Source: Pectobacterium atrosepticum
Lineage (GTDB): Bacteria > Pseudomonadota > Gammaproteobacteria > Enterobacterales > Enterobacteriaceae
DNA length: 64,000 bases
Assembly (NCBI GenBank): GCA_019056595.1
Contig: CP036163.1
Span: forward strand, 4,588,001 to 4,652,000
Reading direction: 5' to 3'
Positions 36,385 through 45,287 of the stretch are shown here, piece after piece (the stretch's first letter is position 1; every line of letters starts with the position of its first letter). Under the pieces are notes generated by a model, which made no database searches, had not been told where the DNA came from, and saw nothing but the letters and a program-made list of their open reading frames with translations. A program made the translations under genes and the position numbers.

Positions 36385-37845
36385 TTAGCGGAACGGAGGC
36401 TCGTTAAAGGTGCGTAGCTTACGCGAGTGCAGTTTGTCGCTTTCCGCCCGCAGCAGATCGATGGCGCAGATGCCAATCTGCAAATGTTCCGAAATCGCTC
36501 CTTCATAGAAACGGTTCGCCTGTCCCGGCAGTTTAATCTCACCGTGCAACGGTTTATCCGAGACGCACAGCAGCGTACCGTAAGGCACACGGAAGCGATA
36601 ACCCTGTGCGGCAATCGTCGCGCTTTCCATATCCACCGCGACAGCGCGACTGAGGTTAAACCGCAGAGCGGATGCCGCGTAGCGCAATTCCCAGTTGCGG
36701 TCATCGGTGGTGACAACGGTGCCGGTACGCAGGCGCTGTTTAACCTCTTCCCCCGGCATCCCGCTGACCATCTTAGTGGCGTCATACAGCGCGCGTTGCA
36801 CTTCAGCGATGCTCGGAATCGGGATATCCGGCGGCAGAACGGCATCCAGAACGTGGTCGTCACGCAGATAAGCGTGTGCCAGCACGTAATCGCCGATGGA
36901 CTGACTTTCGCGCAGGCCGCCGCAGTGGCCGATCATTAACCAGGCATGCGGGCGCATGACGGCGAGGTGATCGCAGATGGTTTTAGCGTTAGATGGCCCG
37001 ACGCCGATATTGACCATCGTAATTCCTTTACCCTCGCGGGGAATGAGATGATAGGCGGGCATCTGGTGGTTTTTCCAAGCCAGATCGGAAACCGCCTGCT
37101 CGGGGTTAGGCGTGTCGGCGGTAATATAGATGCCACCCGCGCAGGACAGCGCCTCATAGGGGCTATCAGGATCGGCAATCTGTGCACAGGCCCAGCGCAC
37201 AAACTCATCGACATAGCGGGTGTAGTTGGTGAAGAGAATGAACGGCTGAATATGTTCCACCGGCGTACCGGTATAGTGGCGGAGCCGCGCCAGCGAGAAA
37301 TCGGTGCGCAGCGCGTCGAAGTGCGACAGCGGCGACGTAGTGGTGGAGTGAAACAGGCCATCTGCCGTTTCATCCCCAATCTGTGACAGTTCCGTGGTTG
37401 GGAAATGTTTGGCGATGCCGGCGCTCATAGAGCGGTCAAGAATCAGATCGGAACCGTCGAGCACGTAGGGGAACGGAATTTCCTGCTGTGACGGGCTGAC
37501 TTCAATGGTGACGTCATAATCCCCTTCCAGCAGCGCCAGTTGTTCCGCCAGATAAGCACGCAAGAATGCGGGACGGGTGACGGTGGTGGAATAACTGCCG
37601 GGATGGGTAAAACGGCCATAGGCGCGATGTCGGGGATGGCTGGTCGAGTTGCCATTCCAACTGACGCGTAAGGCTGGGTAGGCAAATAGTCCTGCGGCAC
37701 GTGCAGTGGCGTCGGGCAACGAGCCATCATTGATGAAGCCCCCGATGGCGTCGCGCAGTGCTGAGACGGCATCATCATACAGCGCTTCCAGTTTATCCAG
37801 AGTCTGAGTGACGGTAAGACTGACGTGGGATCCGCTGTTATGCAT
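36385..37845 (-). CDS. amn: AMP nucleosidase
   Basis: A 486-residue cytoplasmic enzyme that hydrolyses AMP to adenine and ribose 5-phosphate. It is highly similar to E. coli Amn throughout the C-terminal half: GVGPSNAKTICDHLAVMRPH, IGHCGGLRESQSIGDYVLAH, AVDMESATIAAQGYRFRVPY and the end KLRTFNEPPFR. The start ATG at 37845 is preceded by AAGGAGAG; the frame is open 9 codons further. It helps set adenylate levels in purine salvage. Single gene, convergent with proP. Confidence 0.96.
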   Translation of the reverse strand: MHNSGSHVSLTVTQTLDKLEALYDDAVSALRDAIGGFINDGSLPDATARAAGLFAYPALRVSWNGNSTSHPRHRAYGRFTHPGSYSTTVTRPAFLRAYLAEQLALLEGDYDVTIEVSPSQQEIPFPYVLDGSDLILDRSMSAGIAKHFPTTELSQIGDETADGLFHSTTTSPLSHFDALRTDFSLARLRHYTGTPVEHIQPFILFTNYTRYVDEFVRWACAQIADPDSPYEALSCAGGIYITADTPNPEQAVSDLAWKNHQMPAYHLIPREGKGITMVNIGVGPSNAKTICDHLAVMRPHAWLMIGHCGGLRESQSIGDYVLAHAYLRDDHVLDAVLPPDIPIPSIAEVQRALYDATKMVSGMPGEEVKQRLRTGTVVTTDDRNWELRYAASALRFNLSRAVAVDMESATIAAQGYRFRVPYGTLLCVSDKPLHGEIKLPGQANRFYEGAISEHLQIGICAIDLLRAESDKLHSRKLRTFNEPPFR

Positions 37846-37925
37846 GTTCTCTCCTTTATTCACACTCTGCACTATTCACATTCTGTATTTCGGCAGAAGT
37901 TAGCTCACAGCGTAACTGAAGATGT

Positions 37926-37959
37926 GCAGACCCGCCATCGTGAAATCTGGCGGGTCTGC
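37926..37959. terminator. 12-bp perfect stem-loop between the ABC operon and amn
   Basis: GCAGACCCGCCA pairs with TGGCGGGTCTGC across a 10-nt loop, 20 bp after the fused-permease stop. No clear T-run, but the strength suggests termination of the minus-strand ABC operon. Confidence 0.6.
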
Positions 37960-37978
37960 GATCGTGAAGAGAAGAGCG

Positions 37979-39757
37979 CTAGTGCTTGTGGCGACCAGAG
38001 AGGTTTGCCGCGCTTACGGCCAGTATCGACAGCACACCGAGTGCAGCAGCCGGTGCCAGCACGCCCCAGAATGCGCGTTCGATATACGGCATACCTTCCG
38101 CCAGTACGCGTCCCCATTCCGGCGTCGGCGGTGATGCGCCCAGCCCTAAGAAGCCGAGAGACGCCAGCGCCAGCGCGATGCCGGGCAGTCGCAGCATCGC
38201 GTGACGGAAAAGCGGGCCAACCAGCGCGGGCAGAATATAGAATAGGCTGCGCCGTATCGGCCCCACGCCGAGTATCGGCAGCATCCGAATATAAGGGCGT
38301 GCATTGATTTCAGCGACCAGCGCCGCCGTGTGGGCAGCCAGCGGTGCCCAACTGACGGCAATCACGGCAATCGCCGCCCCCGTTGCCGTTGGGCCATTGA
38401 CGGCGGCAACCAGCAGTCCGGCAATCACCGGTGGCAGGGCGTTAGTGACTTCTATAGGACCGGTGAGCAGACGCGGGAATAATCCAACTAACAGGCCAAT
38501 CGCCAGACAGGCTAGCGATACCGCCAGCGCCAACAGACAGGTATTTAACGTACCGTGCGCAACGCGTGCCAGCAAATCACGCCCCATGGCGTCTGCGCCG
38601 AAAGGCAACAGGAACGATGGCGGTTGCAGACGTAGAAAGGCGGAGCTATAAGGATCGCGCGGTAACCCTGCCAGCAACAAAAATACCAGCAGCAGCGCGC
38701 AGATAATCGGTAGCCAGATGGCATGACGAGACACGGAATTATCGCGTTCTTCTGGCACTGGCATTGCACCGCTGTGCAGCGCGCGTCCGAGAATCAGCAG
38801 CCGTACGCTGCTTGCTGCCATACCCGCTAGAGAAGCGATGAGTAAGAGAATCAGCACGCCGACCTGCAAGGCGGGGAGGTCCTGCGCCGCCGCCGCACCC
38901 AGCGTTGCGCGACCCAGACCGGGAATAGCGAACACTTTTTCGACGGCAATTGCCCCGCCAGTTAACGATACTAGTACCAGCCCGACGAGCGGCATCACGC
39001 TGGGCAACGTGCGTTTCAGCACTGCCAGCGCGATATGACGACGGTTCACCCCCGCGACGCTCCAGGTCGTTAACCAATTCTCGCTAAAGGTGGCGGAGAG
39101 CGCATCTGCGATAATCCGACCAAGATAACCACCTGCCGGGATACCCAGAGCCAGCGACGGTAGCACCGCATAGTGCAAGCCCAGCCAGCCATAGGGTGGG
39201 AACCACTGTAGCCAGACGGCACCGACGATCAGCAGGAACGACGCCAGCAGAAACTCTGGCAATGCGGTAAATAAGGCAGCGAACAGGCCGCCTGAACGAT
39301 GAACCTGACCGCGCAACCCCTGTCGAAAGGTAGAAGCACACAGCACGGCAGCCAGCGTGAAGGCCACCAGCGCCGAGGAGGCCATCAGCGTGAGTGATAC
39401 GCCAGCCGCCTGCAACATACCTGGAAGCACCGGTTGGCCTGAAACCCAGGAATTGCCCGCATCGCCATGCAACAGGCCAGTCAGCCAGTTCAATAGCAGC
39501 TGCAGTGGGCCTTGATCCAGCCCGAGAGAATGGCGAATCGCATTTAGCGTCTCCGCTGTCGCTTCCTGCTCGCCGGAGCGAGCACGCAGCAGCGCCAGCG
39601 CTGGATCCTGACCGGATAACCACGGCAGCATACCAATTAATACCACAATCCCCGCTAGCGTCAGCAGCCGCGAAAATAGCGGGATCAGCACGCCGTATCG
39701 CGGACGTTGTGTCTGGTTGATGGTCGCGCAGGTGCGGCAATATAGCGATTCGCTCAT
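37979..39757 (-). CDS. Fused dipeptide/nickel/opine-type ABC permease (DppB-DppC type in one chain)
   Basis: A 592-residue protein joining two BPD_transp_1 permeases. The N-terminal half (~1-320) is DppB/NikB-like, with SLGLDQGPLQLLLNWLTGLL and an EAA loop near VAGVNRRHIALAVLKRTLPS. The C-terminal half (~340-592) is DppC/NikC-like, with FGADAMGRDLLARVAHGT and the end-loop LGLGASPPTPEWGRVLAEGM. These subunits are normally separate genes, so this is a natural fusion. It is last in a five-gene operon with two ATPases, an MFS transporter and an SBP. Substrate: peptides, nickel or a metal-opine complex are possible. Confidence 0.88.
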   Translation of the reverse strand: MSESLYCRTCATINQTQRPRYGVLIPLFSRLLTLAGIVVLIGMLPWLSGQDPALALLRARSGEQEATAETLNAIRHSLGLDQGPLQLLLNWLTGLLHGDAGNSWVSGQPVLPGMLQAAGVSLTLMASSALVAFTLAAVLCASTFRQGLRGQVHRSGGLFAALFTALPEFLLASFLLIVGAVWLQWFPPYGWLGLHYAVLPSLALGIPAGGYLGRIIADALSATFSENWLTTWSVAGVNRRHIALAVLKRTLPSVMPLVGLVLVSLTGGAIAVEKVFAIPGLGRATLGAAAAQDLPALQVGVLILLLIASLAGMAASSVRLLILGRALHSGAMPVPEERDNSVSRHAIWLPIICALLLVFLLLAGLPRDPYSSAFLRLQPPSFLLPFGADAMGRDLLARVAHGTLNTCLLALAVSLACLAIGLLVGLFPRLLTGPIEVTNALPPVIAGLLVAAVNGPTATGAAIAVIAVSWAPLAAHTAALVAEINARPYIRMLPILGVGPIRRSLFYILPALVGPLFRHAMLRLPGIALALASLGFLGLGASPPTPEWGRVLAEGMPYIERAFWGVLAPAAALGVLSILAVSAANLSGRHKH

Positions 39758-39794
39758 AAACTCGTCATCTTTCTGGTTGCAGGTGCGTTACCTG

Positions 39795-41306
39795 TTATTT
39801 CGTGCCGGTAGCAATGCGCGTGGCGGTGTTAATCAACGTGCGTTCACGCGGATCACGCAGTGCGTCTTTTACCTGAGCACTCTCACCTTGAATCACTCGC
39901 TCATGCAGCATCGGGATTGCGGCATCACTGGCGAGGATCAGGTTTTCTGCCTGCATGATGGCCTGTCGGCGCGCTTCTCCTGCGGGGATCGCGGCAGCTT
40001 TTTGCAGCGCTTGATCGATTTCCGGTTGGCACAATTGTGCGATATTGAATGACCCTTCACAGGCAAAATCGCTGTACAGATAAGCCACCGGATCGCCTGA
40101 ATCCAGCACAGTAGCGCGGGACAAAATAAAGGCGTCAAACTTGCCAGCCTGCGCGTCAGACTCGATCTGCGCATATTCACGCACCACCTGCTTCACCGTA
40201 AATCCGGCGGCGGTGAGCTGCTGTGCCAGATAGACCGCGACTTCAGGCAGCTCGGCGCGATCGCTGAAGGTTGCCAGCGTGATGGTCGCGCCAGCGGGCG
40301 TTCCGGCTTTAACCGGATTTGCCACAGGCTGGCGCAGCGTCGCCGCCCACGGTAGTGCTGGTCCCAACAGACCTTGTGCGACATCGGCACGCTTCTCATA
40401 CACGTTATCCACCAACTGTTGACGATTGATGGCATCGCGTACGGCAGCACGCATGGCAGGGTCTTGCATCACGCCATGACGCGTATTCAGATACAGCGTG
40501 TTGGTACGTGGCATAGGCACTTCATGCACCAGCGATTGATCCAGCAGCGGTGCCTGAGAAACGGGAATGGCTTCGACAATGTCTGCCGTGCCAGTGCGCA
40601 GAGCGGCGGCACGTGCCGCGCCGTCGGACACAAAGCTGACGTCGATACCGCTGGACTGTGCTTTCTCGCCCCAGTAACCATCGAATCTATCCAACACTGC
40701 GCTGCTGGTGCCCGTGACAGTACGCAGAACGAACGGGCCGCTCCCGGTATTGATCGGGTTGACGACGCCATTCTTACCGTATGCCGTAGTGGAAAGAATC
40801 GCCAACTGTGGGCTGGATAAACGCTGCGGTAGTAGCGGATCTACTTTGGCGGTGGAGACAATGACGGCGTTATCGCCATCGGCTTTGACCGTTAACTGCA
40901 CGCCATCCAGAATTCGAGGTTTAGGTGAGGCGGTAGAGGCCACCGTAAGCGCATTGACCACCGTGGCGGCGTTTAACGTGGTGTTGTCATGAAAATGGAC
41001 GTTCGGACGCAGTTCAAAACGCCAGGATTTATCATCGATCTGCTGCCATTTCGTCGCCAGAGCGGGTTGTGCCTCACCGAGTTTATCGAGCACCACCAGC
41101 GTTTCTGCCGTACTCCAGCGCGACAGTTTAAAGGCGTCATCGCTCAGCGGCGTCAGACCTGAACGCGGTGGCTGGAGCATCGCCAGCTTGATTCGACCGT
41201 CATGATGCGAGGTGTGGTTTTCTTCAGGTTCATTAAAGCAGCCTGAAAGCAGCAGCGTAGCTGAGAGCAGACCGGAAATAGGCCACAGGGTATTACGCAT
41301 ATTCAT
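39795..41306 (-). CDS. Substrate-binding lipoprotein of SBP_bac_5 family (peptide/nickel/opine type)
   Basis: A ~503-residue lipoprotein; the lipobox LLLSGC is at ~residues 17-22. SBP_bac_5 features include ALATKWQQIDDKSWRFELRP, VHFHDNTTLNAATVVNAL and NTRHGVMQDPAMRAAVRDAI. It binds the ligand in the periplasm for the fused permease. I start at the ATG at 41306, preceded by AAGGA with 7 nt spacing; the frame is open to 41324, overlapping the MFS gene. The ligand is not deducible from sequence alone. Confidence 0.88.
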   Translation of the reverse strand: MNMRNTLWPISGLLSATLLLSGCFNEPEENHTSHHDGRIKLAMLQPPRSGLTPLSDDAFKLSRWSTAETLVVLDKLGEAQPALATKWQQIDDKSWRFELRPNVHFHDNTTLNAATVVNALTVASTASPKPRILDGVQLTVKADGDNAVIVSTAKVDPLLPQRLSSPQLAILSTTAYGKNGVVNPINTGSGPFVLRTVTGTSSAVLDRFDGYWGEKAQSSGIDVSFVSDGAARAAALRTGTADIVEAIPVSQAPLLDQSLVHEVPMPRTNTLYLNTRHGVMQDPAMRAAVRDAINRQQLVDNVYEKRADVAQGLLGPALPWAATLRQPVANPVKAGTPAGATITLATFSDRAELPEVAVYLAQQLTAAGFTVKQVVREYAQIESDAQAGKFDAFILSRATVLDSGDPVAYLYSDFACEGSFNIAQLCQPEIDQALQKAAAIPAGEARRQAIMQAENLILASDAAIPMLHERVIQGESAQVKDALRDPRERTLINTATRIATGTK

Positions 41307-41316
41307 CAGTCTGTCC

Positions 41317-42564
41317 TTATTCATTCACGGTTGAAGTGGATTTAAACGGGCGGCAGATAACCATCATCGCCAGTGAGCTACACAACGGTACGGCAGCGAG
41401 CAACACCCATGGAATCGCAGCCTGCGGCGATGGCGTTAGCGCGCGATCGAGCTGGCTGCCGAGCACAAAGTTGCCGACCAGCACGGCGATGCCGCCCATT
41501 GACGCCAGTGCGCCATAGTGCGCACCCAGGTTCTTGTTGTTGGCAAAGCGTGGAATGAGGTCCATCCCGACGGGGACGATAAGCATCTGTCCCAGCGTCA
41601 GCAGAGTAATTAATGAGATCGCGGGGAGCAGGCGCTGCCAGCCTTCCGGCGGCGTGGTGGAGGCAAACAGCGCGACGCTAAAGAAGGACGCGGACAGCAG
41701 CGCGAAACCTAATGGCAGCATGCGTGCCGCACCAACCCGACGAGCAAAACGCGCCAGTGGGAGCTGTAATCCGATCACCAGTAGAGAGGCCAGCACAAAC
41801 AGCGTGCCGAGATCTTTTTCGCTACTGCCGGAGCGATGCAGTTCAACCGGTAGCGCCAGATAGAGCTGGTTATAGCTGAACAGGTAAGCGCTGTAGGCAA
41901 TGATGAAGGCGACAAAACGCCGCTGGCGAAAGGTTTCCCACCACGGAGCGATGTGCAATTCAGCTTGATTTCGCTGTGTTGGCGGCAGGCTGAAAAACAG
42001 CACGATGAGTGCGATAACAAAAACGCCTGCACCCGCCAGCGCCACGCGCTGGAATCCGTATCCGGCCAGCACCGAACCGAGCAATGGCCCCAGCACCGCA
42101 CCCAGCTCGCCGCAAATCGCAAACAGGGCGAACCACTCGGAGCGGCTGCGTTTTCCCTCTTTTTCACTCTGCGTACCGGCCTGTGCCATCAGCGCTTCAA
42201 TGGCTGGGGAGAACAGGGCACCGCCGACACCGGTCAGGCAGGCACCGAGGATTATCGGCCATAGCGAGTCGCCCAACGCCAACAGGAGATAGCCGCTGAT
42301 ACGCACGACACAGCCGCACAGGATAGTTACGCGTGCACCGAAGCGATCGGCCAGCGCGCCGCCGACTAAAAATATGCCCTGTTGAGAGAAGGTGCGAAAG
42401 CCAATTACCAGCCCAATAGCCCAGCCGGAAAGCAGCATGTCGTCGCGCAGGAAAATAGCCAGAAACGGCACGACGGCATAAAAACCAATGTTGAAAACAA
42501 GCTGGCTACCCAGAAGCAACGGGGGATAAGGCCGTGGGGCGCGGTTGGCGGTAAGGTCTGACAT
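41317..42564 (-). CDS. MFS transporter within the ABC operon (possible metallophore exporter)
   Basis: A 415-residue, 12-TM MFS protein. The loop-2/3 motif GGALADRFGARV (~68-79) and a second in the C half (FARRVGAARMLPLG) are visible. Its placement between two ABC ATPases and a peptide/nickel/opine SBP resembles cnt-type metallophore loci, where an MFS protein (CntE) exports the metallophore. No nicotianamine-synthase-like (CntL) or opine dehydrogenase (CntM) gene is present here, so the analogy is only positional. Drug or peptide efflux is an alternative. Confidence 0.83.
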   Translation of the reverse strand: MSDLTANRAPRPYPPLLLGSQLVFNIGFYAVVPFLAIFLRDDMLLSGWAIGLVIGFRTFSQQGIFLVGGALADRFGARVTILCGCVVRISGYLLLALGDSLWPIILGACLTGVGGALFSPAIEALMAQAGTQSEKEGKRSRSEWFALFAICGELGAVLGPLLGSVLAGYGFQRVALAGAGVFVIALIVLFFSLPPTQRNQAELHIAPWWETFRQRRFVAFIIAYSAYLFSYNQLYLALPVELHRSGSSEKDLGTLFVLASLLVIGLQLPLARFARRVGAARMLPLGFALLSASFFSVALFASTTPPEGWQRLLPAISLITLLTLGQMLIVPVGMDLIPRFANNKNLGAHYGALASMGGIAVLVGNFVLGSQLDRALTPSPQAAIPWVLLAAVPLCSSLAMMVICRPFKSTSTVNE

Positions 42565-42651
42565 TCAATCATCCGTTATAAAAATCTCCGCAATGGGGAG
42601 ATGTGTTATTGACGTGGTTTTTTATTTTGTAAAACGTGTGTTTTTAGCGAG

Positions 42652-43479
42652 CTAATAGCCGGAGGCCGACAGCCCAGGTACGGCCTGCAATAAACGGGCG
42701 GTGTGCGCCTGTTCTGGTGAAGCCAGTATCTCGGCGGTAGGGCGATCTTCAATGATGCATCCGCTGTCCATGACCAGCATTCTGTCGCACAGTCCGGCGA
42801 GCATGGAAATATCGTGCGATACCATCAGTAATCCCATCTTGTTTTGTTCAGTGATCTGTTGAAGCAGGGTTTTGATCTGTTCACGTAGCGGCAAGTCCAG
42901 ACCGCTGACGGGTTCATCTGCCAATAAAAACTCAGGCCGGATAATCAGTGCTCGCGCCAGTGCAACGCGCTGTGCCTGCCCACCGGAAAGCTGCCCAGCG
43001 ACCTTGTCCAGAAGCGTGATGCTTAGCTCTACTTGATCCATAACCTCACGTAAATTCTTTTCACTAGCGCGACTGCGCTCGTCGGGACGGAGCCGCTTCA
43101 GTGGCTCAGCGAGGAGATCGGCGACGCGCTGGCGTGGGGCGAGGGAGCCTGCCGGATCCTGCGGAATATACTGAACGCGGCGGCGATACCAAAGTAGCGA
43201 GCGTACCGAACCGGGCTTAATCAGGTTGCCGTCGCAGTACACCGCGCCACTCTCTGGCGCTTCAAGCACAAGCAGGGTTTTTAGCAGCGTGGATTTACCA
43301 CAGCCTGAGGCACCGACCAGCCCGACGCGTTCATGCTGTTGCAAATTCAGCGACAGGTCGTGAAAAATGGCGCTGGCAGGATCGGCCTTTTGCCACGGCA
43401 AACGCGGCGTCTGGCGATAGCGGCTGACGTGCTCAAGACTTAAAAACGGTGAGGACACCGCATGCAGGTGGTGATTCAT
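42652..43479 (-). CDS. ABC ATPase 2 of peptide/nickel/opine importer (DppF/NikE type)
   Basis: A 275-residue ATPase. Walker A is GASGCGKST, followed by the DppF/NikE hallmark VQYIPQDPAGSLAPRQRVADLL, the signature LSGGQAQRVALARAL and Walker B FLLADEPVSGLD. The start overlaps the stop of the first ATPase by 1 bp (TGATG), so the two are coupled. It pairs with it to drive the fused permease. Confidence 0.9.
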   Translation of the reverse strand: MNHHLHAVSSPFLSLEHVSRYRQTPRLPWQKADPASAIFHDLSLNLQQHERVGLVGASGCGKSTLLKTLLVLEAPESGAVYCDGNLIKPGSVRSLLWYRRRVQYIPQDPAGSLAPRQRVADLLAEPLKRLRPDERSRASEKNLREVMDQVELSITLLDKVAGQLSGGQAQRVALARALIIRPEFLLADEPVSGLDLPLREQIKTLLQQITEQNKMGLLMVSHDISMLAGLCDRMLVMDSGCIIEDRPTAEILASPEQAHTARLLQAVPGLSASGY

Positions 43480-44315
43480 CAGGCAAGCGCTCCCGCAACG
43501 GCGGTGGGGAACACATTGCTGGATAAGGCAGTGGTTGATAAAAAATTGTCAGCGCGACGCGCGGCAGCGACCAGACTACGAGTATAGGGATGCTGTGGTG
43601 CATTCAGGAGTTGCCGCATACTGCCGGATTCAACGATCTGGCCGTTTTCCATCACCAGACCGCGCTGGCAGAGTTGGGCGGCCACGGCGATATCATGCGT
43701 AATAAATAACAGGGCAGGCGCATCTGGCTGCGCGCTACGTTCCTGTAACACCTGCAATACCTGCTGCTGGGTAATGACATCAAGCGCGGTTGTTGGTTCG
43801 TCCGCGACCAGTAAGCGAGTTTTGCCGAGCAGCGCGAGGGTAATACAAATACGCTGCCGCTGACCACCTGACAGTTCGGCAGGATAGCGTTGCAGCAGAT
43901 TGGGAATATCGTCCAGCTTCATGGCAGCCAGAAGCGCAGAAAGCTCAGCAGAAGAGGGAGCTTTCAACGCCAGCGAGAGCTGCTTTCCTAACGGCATGAG
44001 GGGATTAAGGGCTGTTGCAGAATCCTGAAAAACGGCAGAGACGCGACTGGTATGCGGGCGTGCCAGCGCTTTCAACTGGCTGACATTCTCGCCATTAACC
44101 CAAATACTACCGCTAATCTGGCATCCTGCGGGTGGGGTGCCGATTACCGTTTTGGCGGTGAGGGATTTACCTGAACCGGACGCGCCGAGTAAACAGACAA
44201 GTTCACCTGCGAACAGCGTAAAGCTGATATCGCTGACTTTTGTTTCACCACCAATAGACAGGCTAAGATTCTCTACCTGAAGCGTGGCGTCTGTATGTCT
44301 GTCCCAGTTGATCAT
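43479..44315 (-). CDS. ABC ATPase 1 of peptide/nickel/opine importer (DppD/NikD type)
   Basis: A 278-residue ATPase. Walker A is GASGSGKSLTAKTVIG, followed by VFQDSATALNPLMPLGKQL, the signature LSGGQRQRICITLAL and Walker B LLVADEPTTALDVITQQQV, typical of DppD/NikD. The start is uncertain: ATG at 44315 gives the usual length, while the frame is open to an ATG at 44357; neither has a clear ribosome site. First gene of the operon, so the promoter lies in 44316-44496. Confidence 0.88.
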   Translation of the reverse strand: MINWDRHTDATLQVENLSLSIGGETKVSDISFTLFAGELVCLLGASGSGKSLTAKTVIGTPPAGCQISGSIWVNGENVSQLKALARPHTSRVSAVFQDSATALNPLMPLGKQLSLALKAPSSAELSALLAAMKLDDIPNLLQRYPAELSGGQRQRICITLALLGKTRLLVADEPTTALDVITQQQVLQVLQERSAQPDAPALLFITHDIAVAAQLCQRGLVMENGQIVESGSMRQLLNAPQHPYTRSLVAAARRADNFLSTTALSSNVFPTAVAGALA

Positions 44316-44496
44316 GGCTTGCGTATAGGGTTGATGTAAATCGATATGTAATAACATAACAAATTAAGGCGAAATGATGCAAAGGAAATGTGATCCAGAG
44401 CGAATAAATCACGCTATCAACGCAGCCTTAACCCCTTGCGTCGGTGATGAGAAAGGGGAGAGTAAATCGTAGGGAAACGCGGTGTATCTTGAGTGG

Positions 44497-44904
44497 TTAC
44501 TCGTTAGATTCATTACTGAGTTGTGCCAGTTCTGCTGCGCTCAACTGAGTCATCTGACAAACCTGAGCCGGTTCCATGCCGCTTAACAGGAGTTGGCGAG
44601 CAATCTGGCGAGCACTGGTTTTTATACCTTGCTCCATACCCCGTTGCATTCCTTGCTGCATGCCATGTTTGATGCCTTTTTCAAACCCGATTTTCTCTAG
44701 CTGCTGCGCGATGGTCATGATTGCCTCCCGATCCGTTGACAGAGATTGCGCGACGGCCTCAATAAACTCTGCGGGTTTTGATGTGTTACCGCTTCGTGCG
44801 ATGTAAAACAGTATCGCTCTTTTTTGCGGCAGTGGTATCTGCCAGCGTTCAAATAATATCCCGATATCTTGCGCCAGTTCCAGCATATCGTGGTGTATCG
44901 CCAT
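44497..44904 (-). pseudogene. C-terminal remnant of an Rpn-family (YhgA-like) recombination-promoting nuclease
   Basis: Only 135 residues remain. They match the C-terminal third of Rpn proteins: LELAQDIGILFERW, IMTIAQQLEKIGFEKGIKHG, a GMQQGMQRGMEQG repeat and a final helical ARQLLLSGMEPAQVCQMT. The N-terminal PD-(D/E)XK nuclease domain (normally ~200 residues) is missing, and a TAG lies in frame seven codons upstream of the ATG. No catalytic residues remain. Probably a decaying gene; an independent short product is possible, as internal starts are used by some rpn genes. Confidence 0.7.
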
Positions 44905-45245
44905 CCTTTGATCACACTTCTATGGAAATTCAGAGATGGTTTCGTGCGCTGCCCAGTCGCTATTCATCTTTGATACCGTACACGCGCCCGACTCAGGGCA
45001 CTCAATTGCCGTAGCCCTGAGAACCCTGGCTTCCGGCTAAATTATGTCGCTACGCGATGCCATCGGTGTCCATGACCGCTAATCGAACCGCCAGTGACGC
45101 GCTCCCTGCGCGGCACTGGCTTTCGCGGCGTCCATGCCGCTCACTCGGCGGTCACGCCCACCGCTGCATAATTTTTTAAGCCGGATGATGGAGAAACCAT
45201 CATAAGTTGTGACATGTGCGTAGAAATCAATGTGGATGGATAGAA
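44905..45245. other. Spacer without recognisable genes
   Basis: It lies between the Rpn remnant and the arylsulfotransferase gene. It contains GC-rich, hairpin-prone sequence near 45085-45150 (cgccagtgacgcgctccctg region) but no supported reading frame; it may hold further decayed Rpn or repeat sequence. Confidence 0.4.
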
Positions 45246-45270
45246 GCGATCTCACTGGAAGCGAGATCGC
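45246..45270 (-). terminator. Stem-loop after the arylsulfotransferase gene
   Basis: GCGATCTC and GAGATCGC pair around a 9-nt loop 18 bp past the stop; on the minus strand the stem is followed by TTCT. Confidence 0.6.
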
Positions 45271-45287
45271 GTTAAATGTCGTGAGGT

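Noticed and set aside
35952-36863. A 303-codon minus-strand frame
   Set aside because: It overlaps the well-supported proP 3' end and amn, is Arg/Cys/Ser-rich and matches no family; it is a shadow frame.
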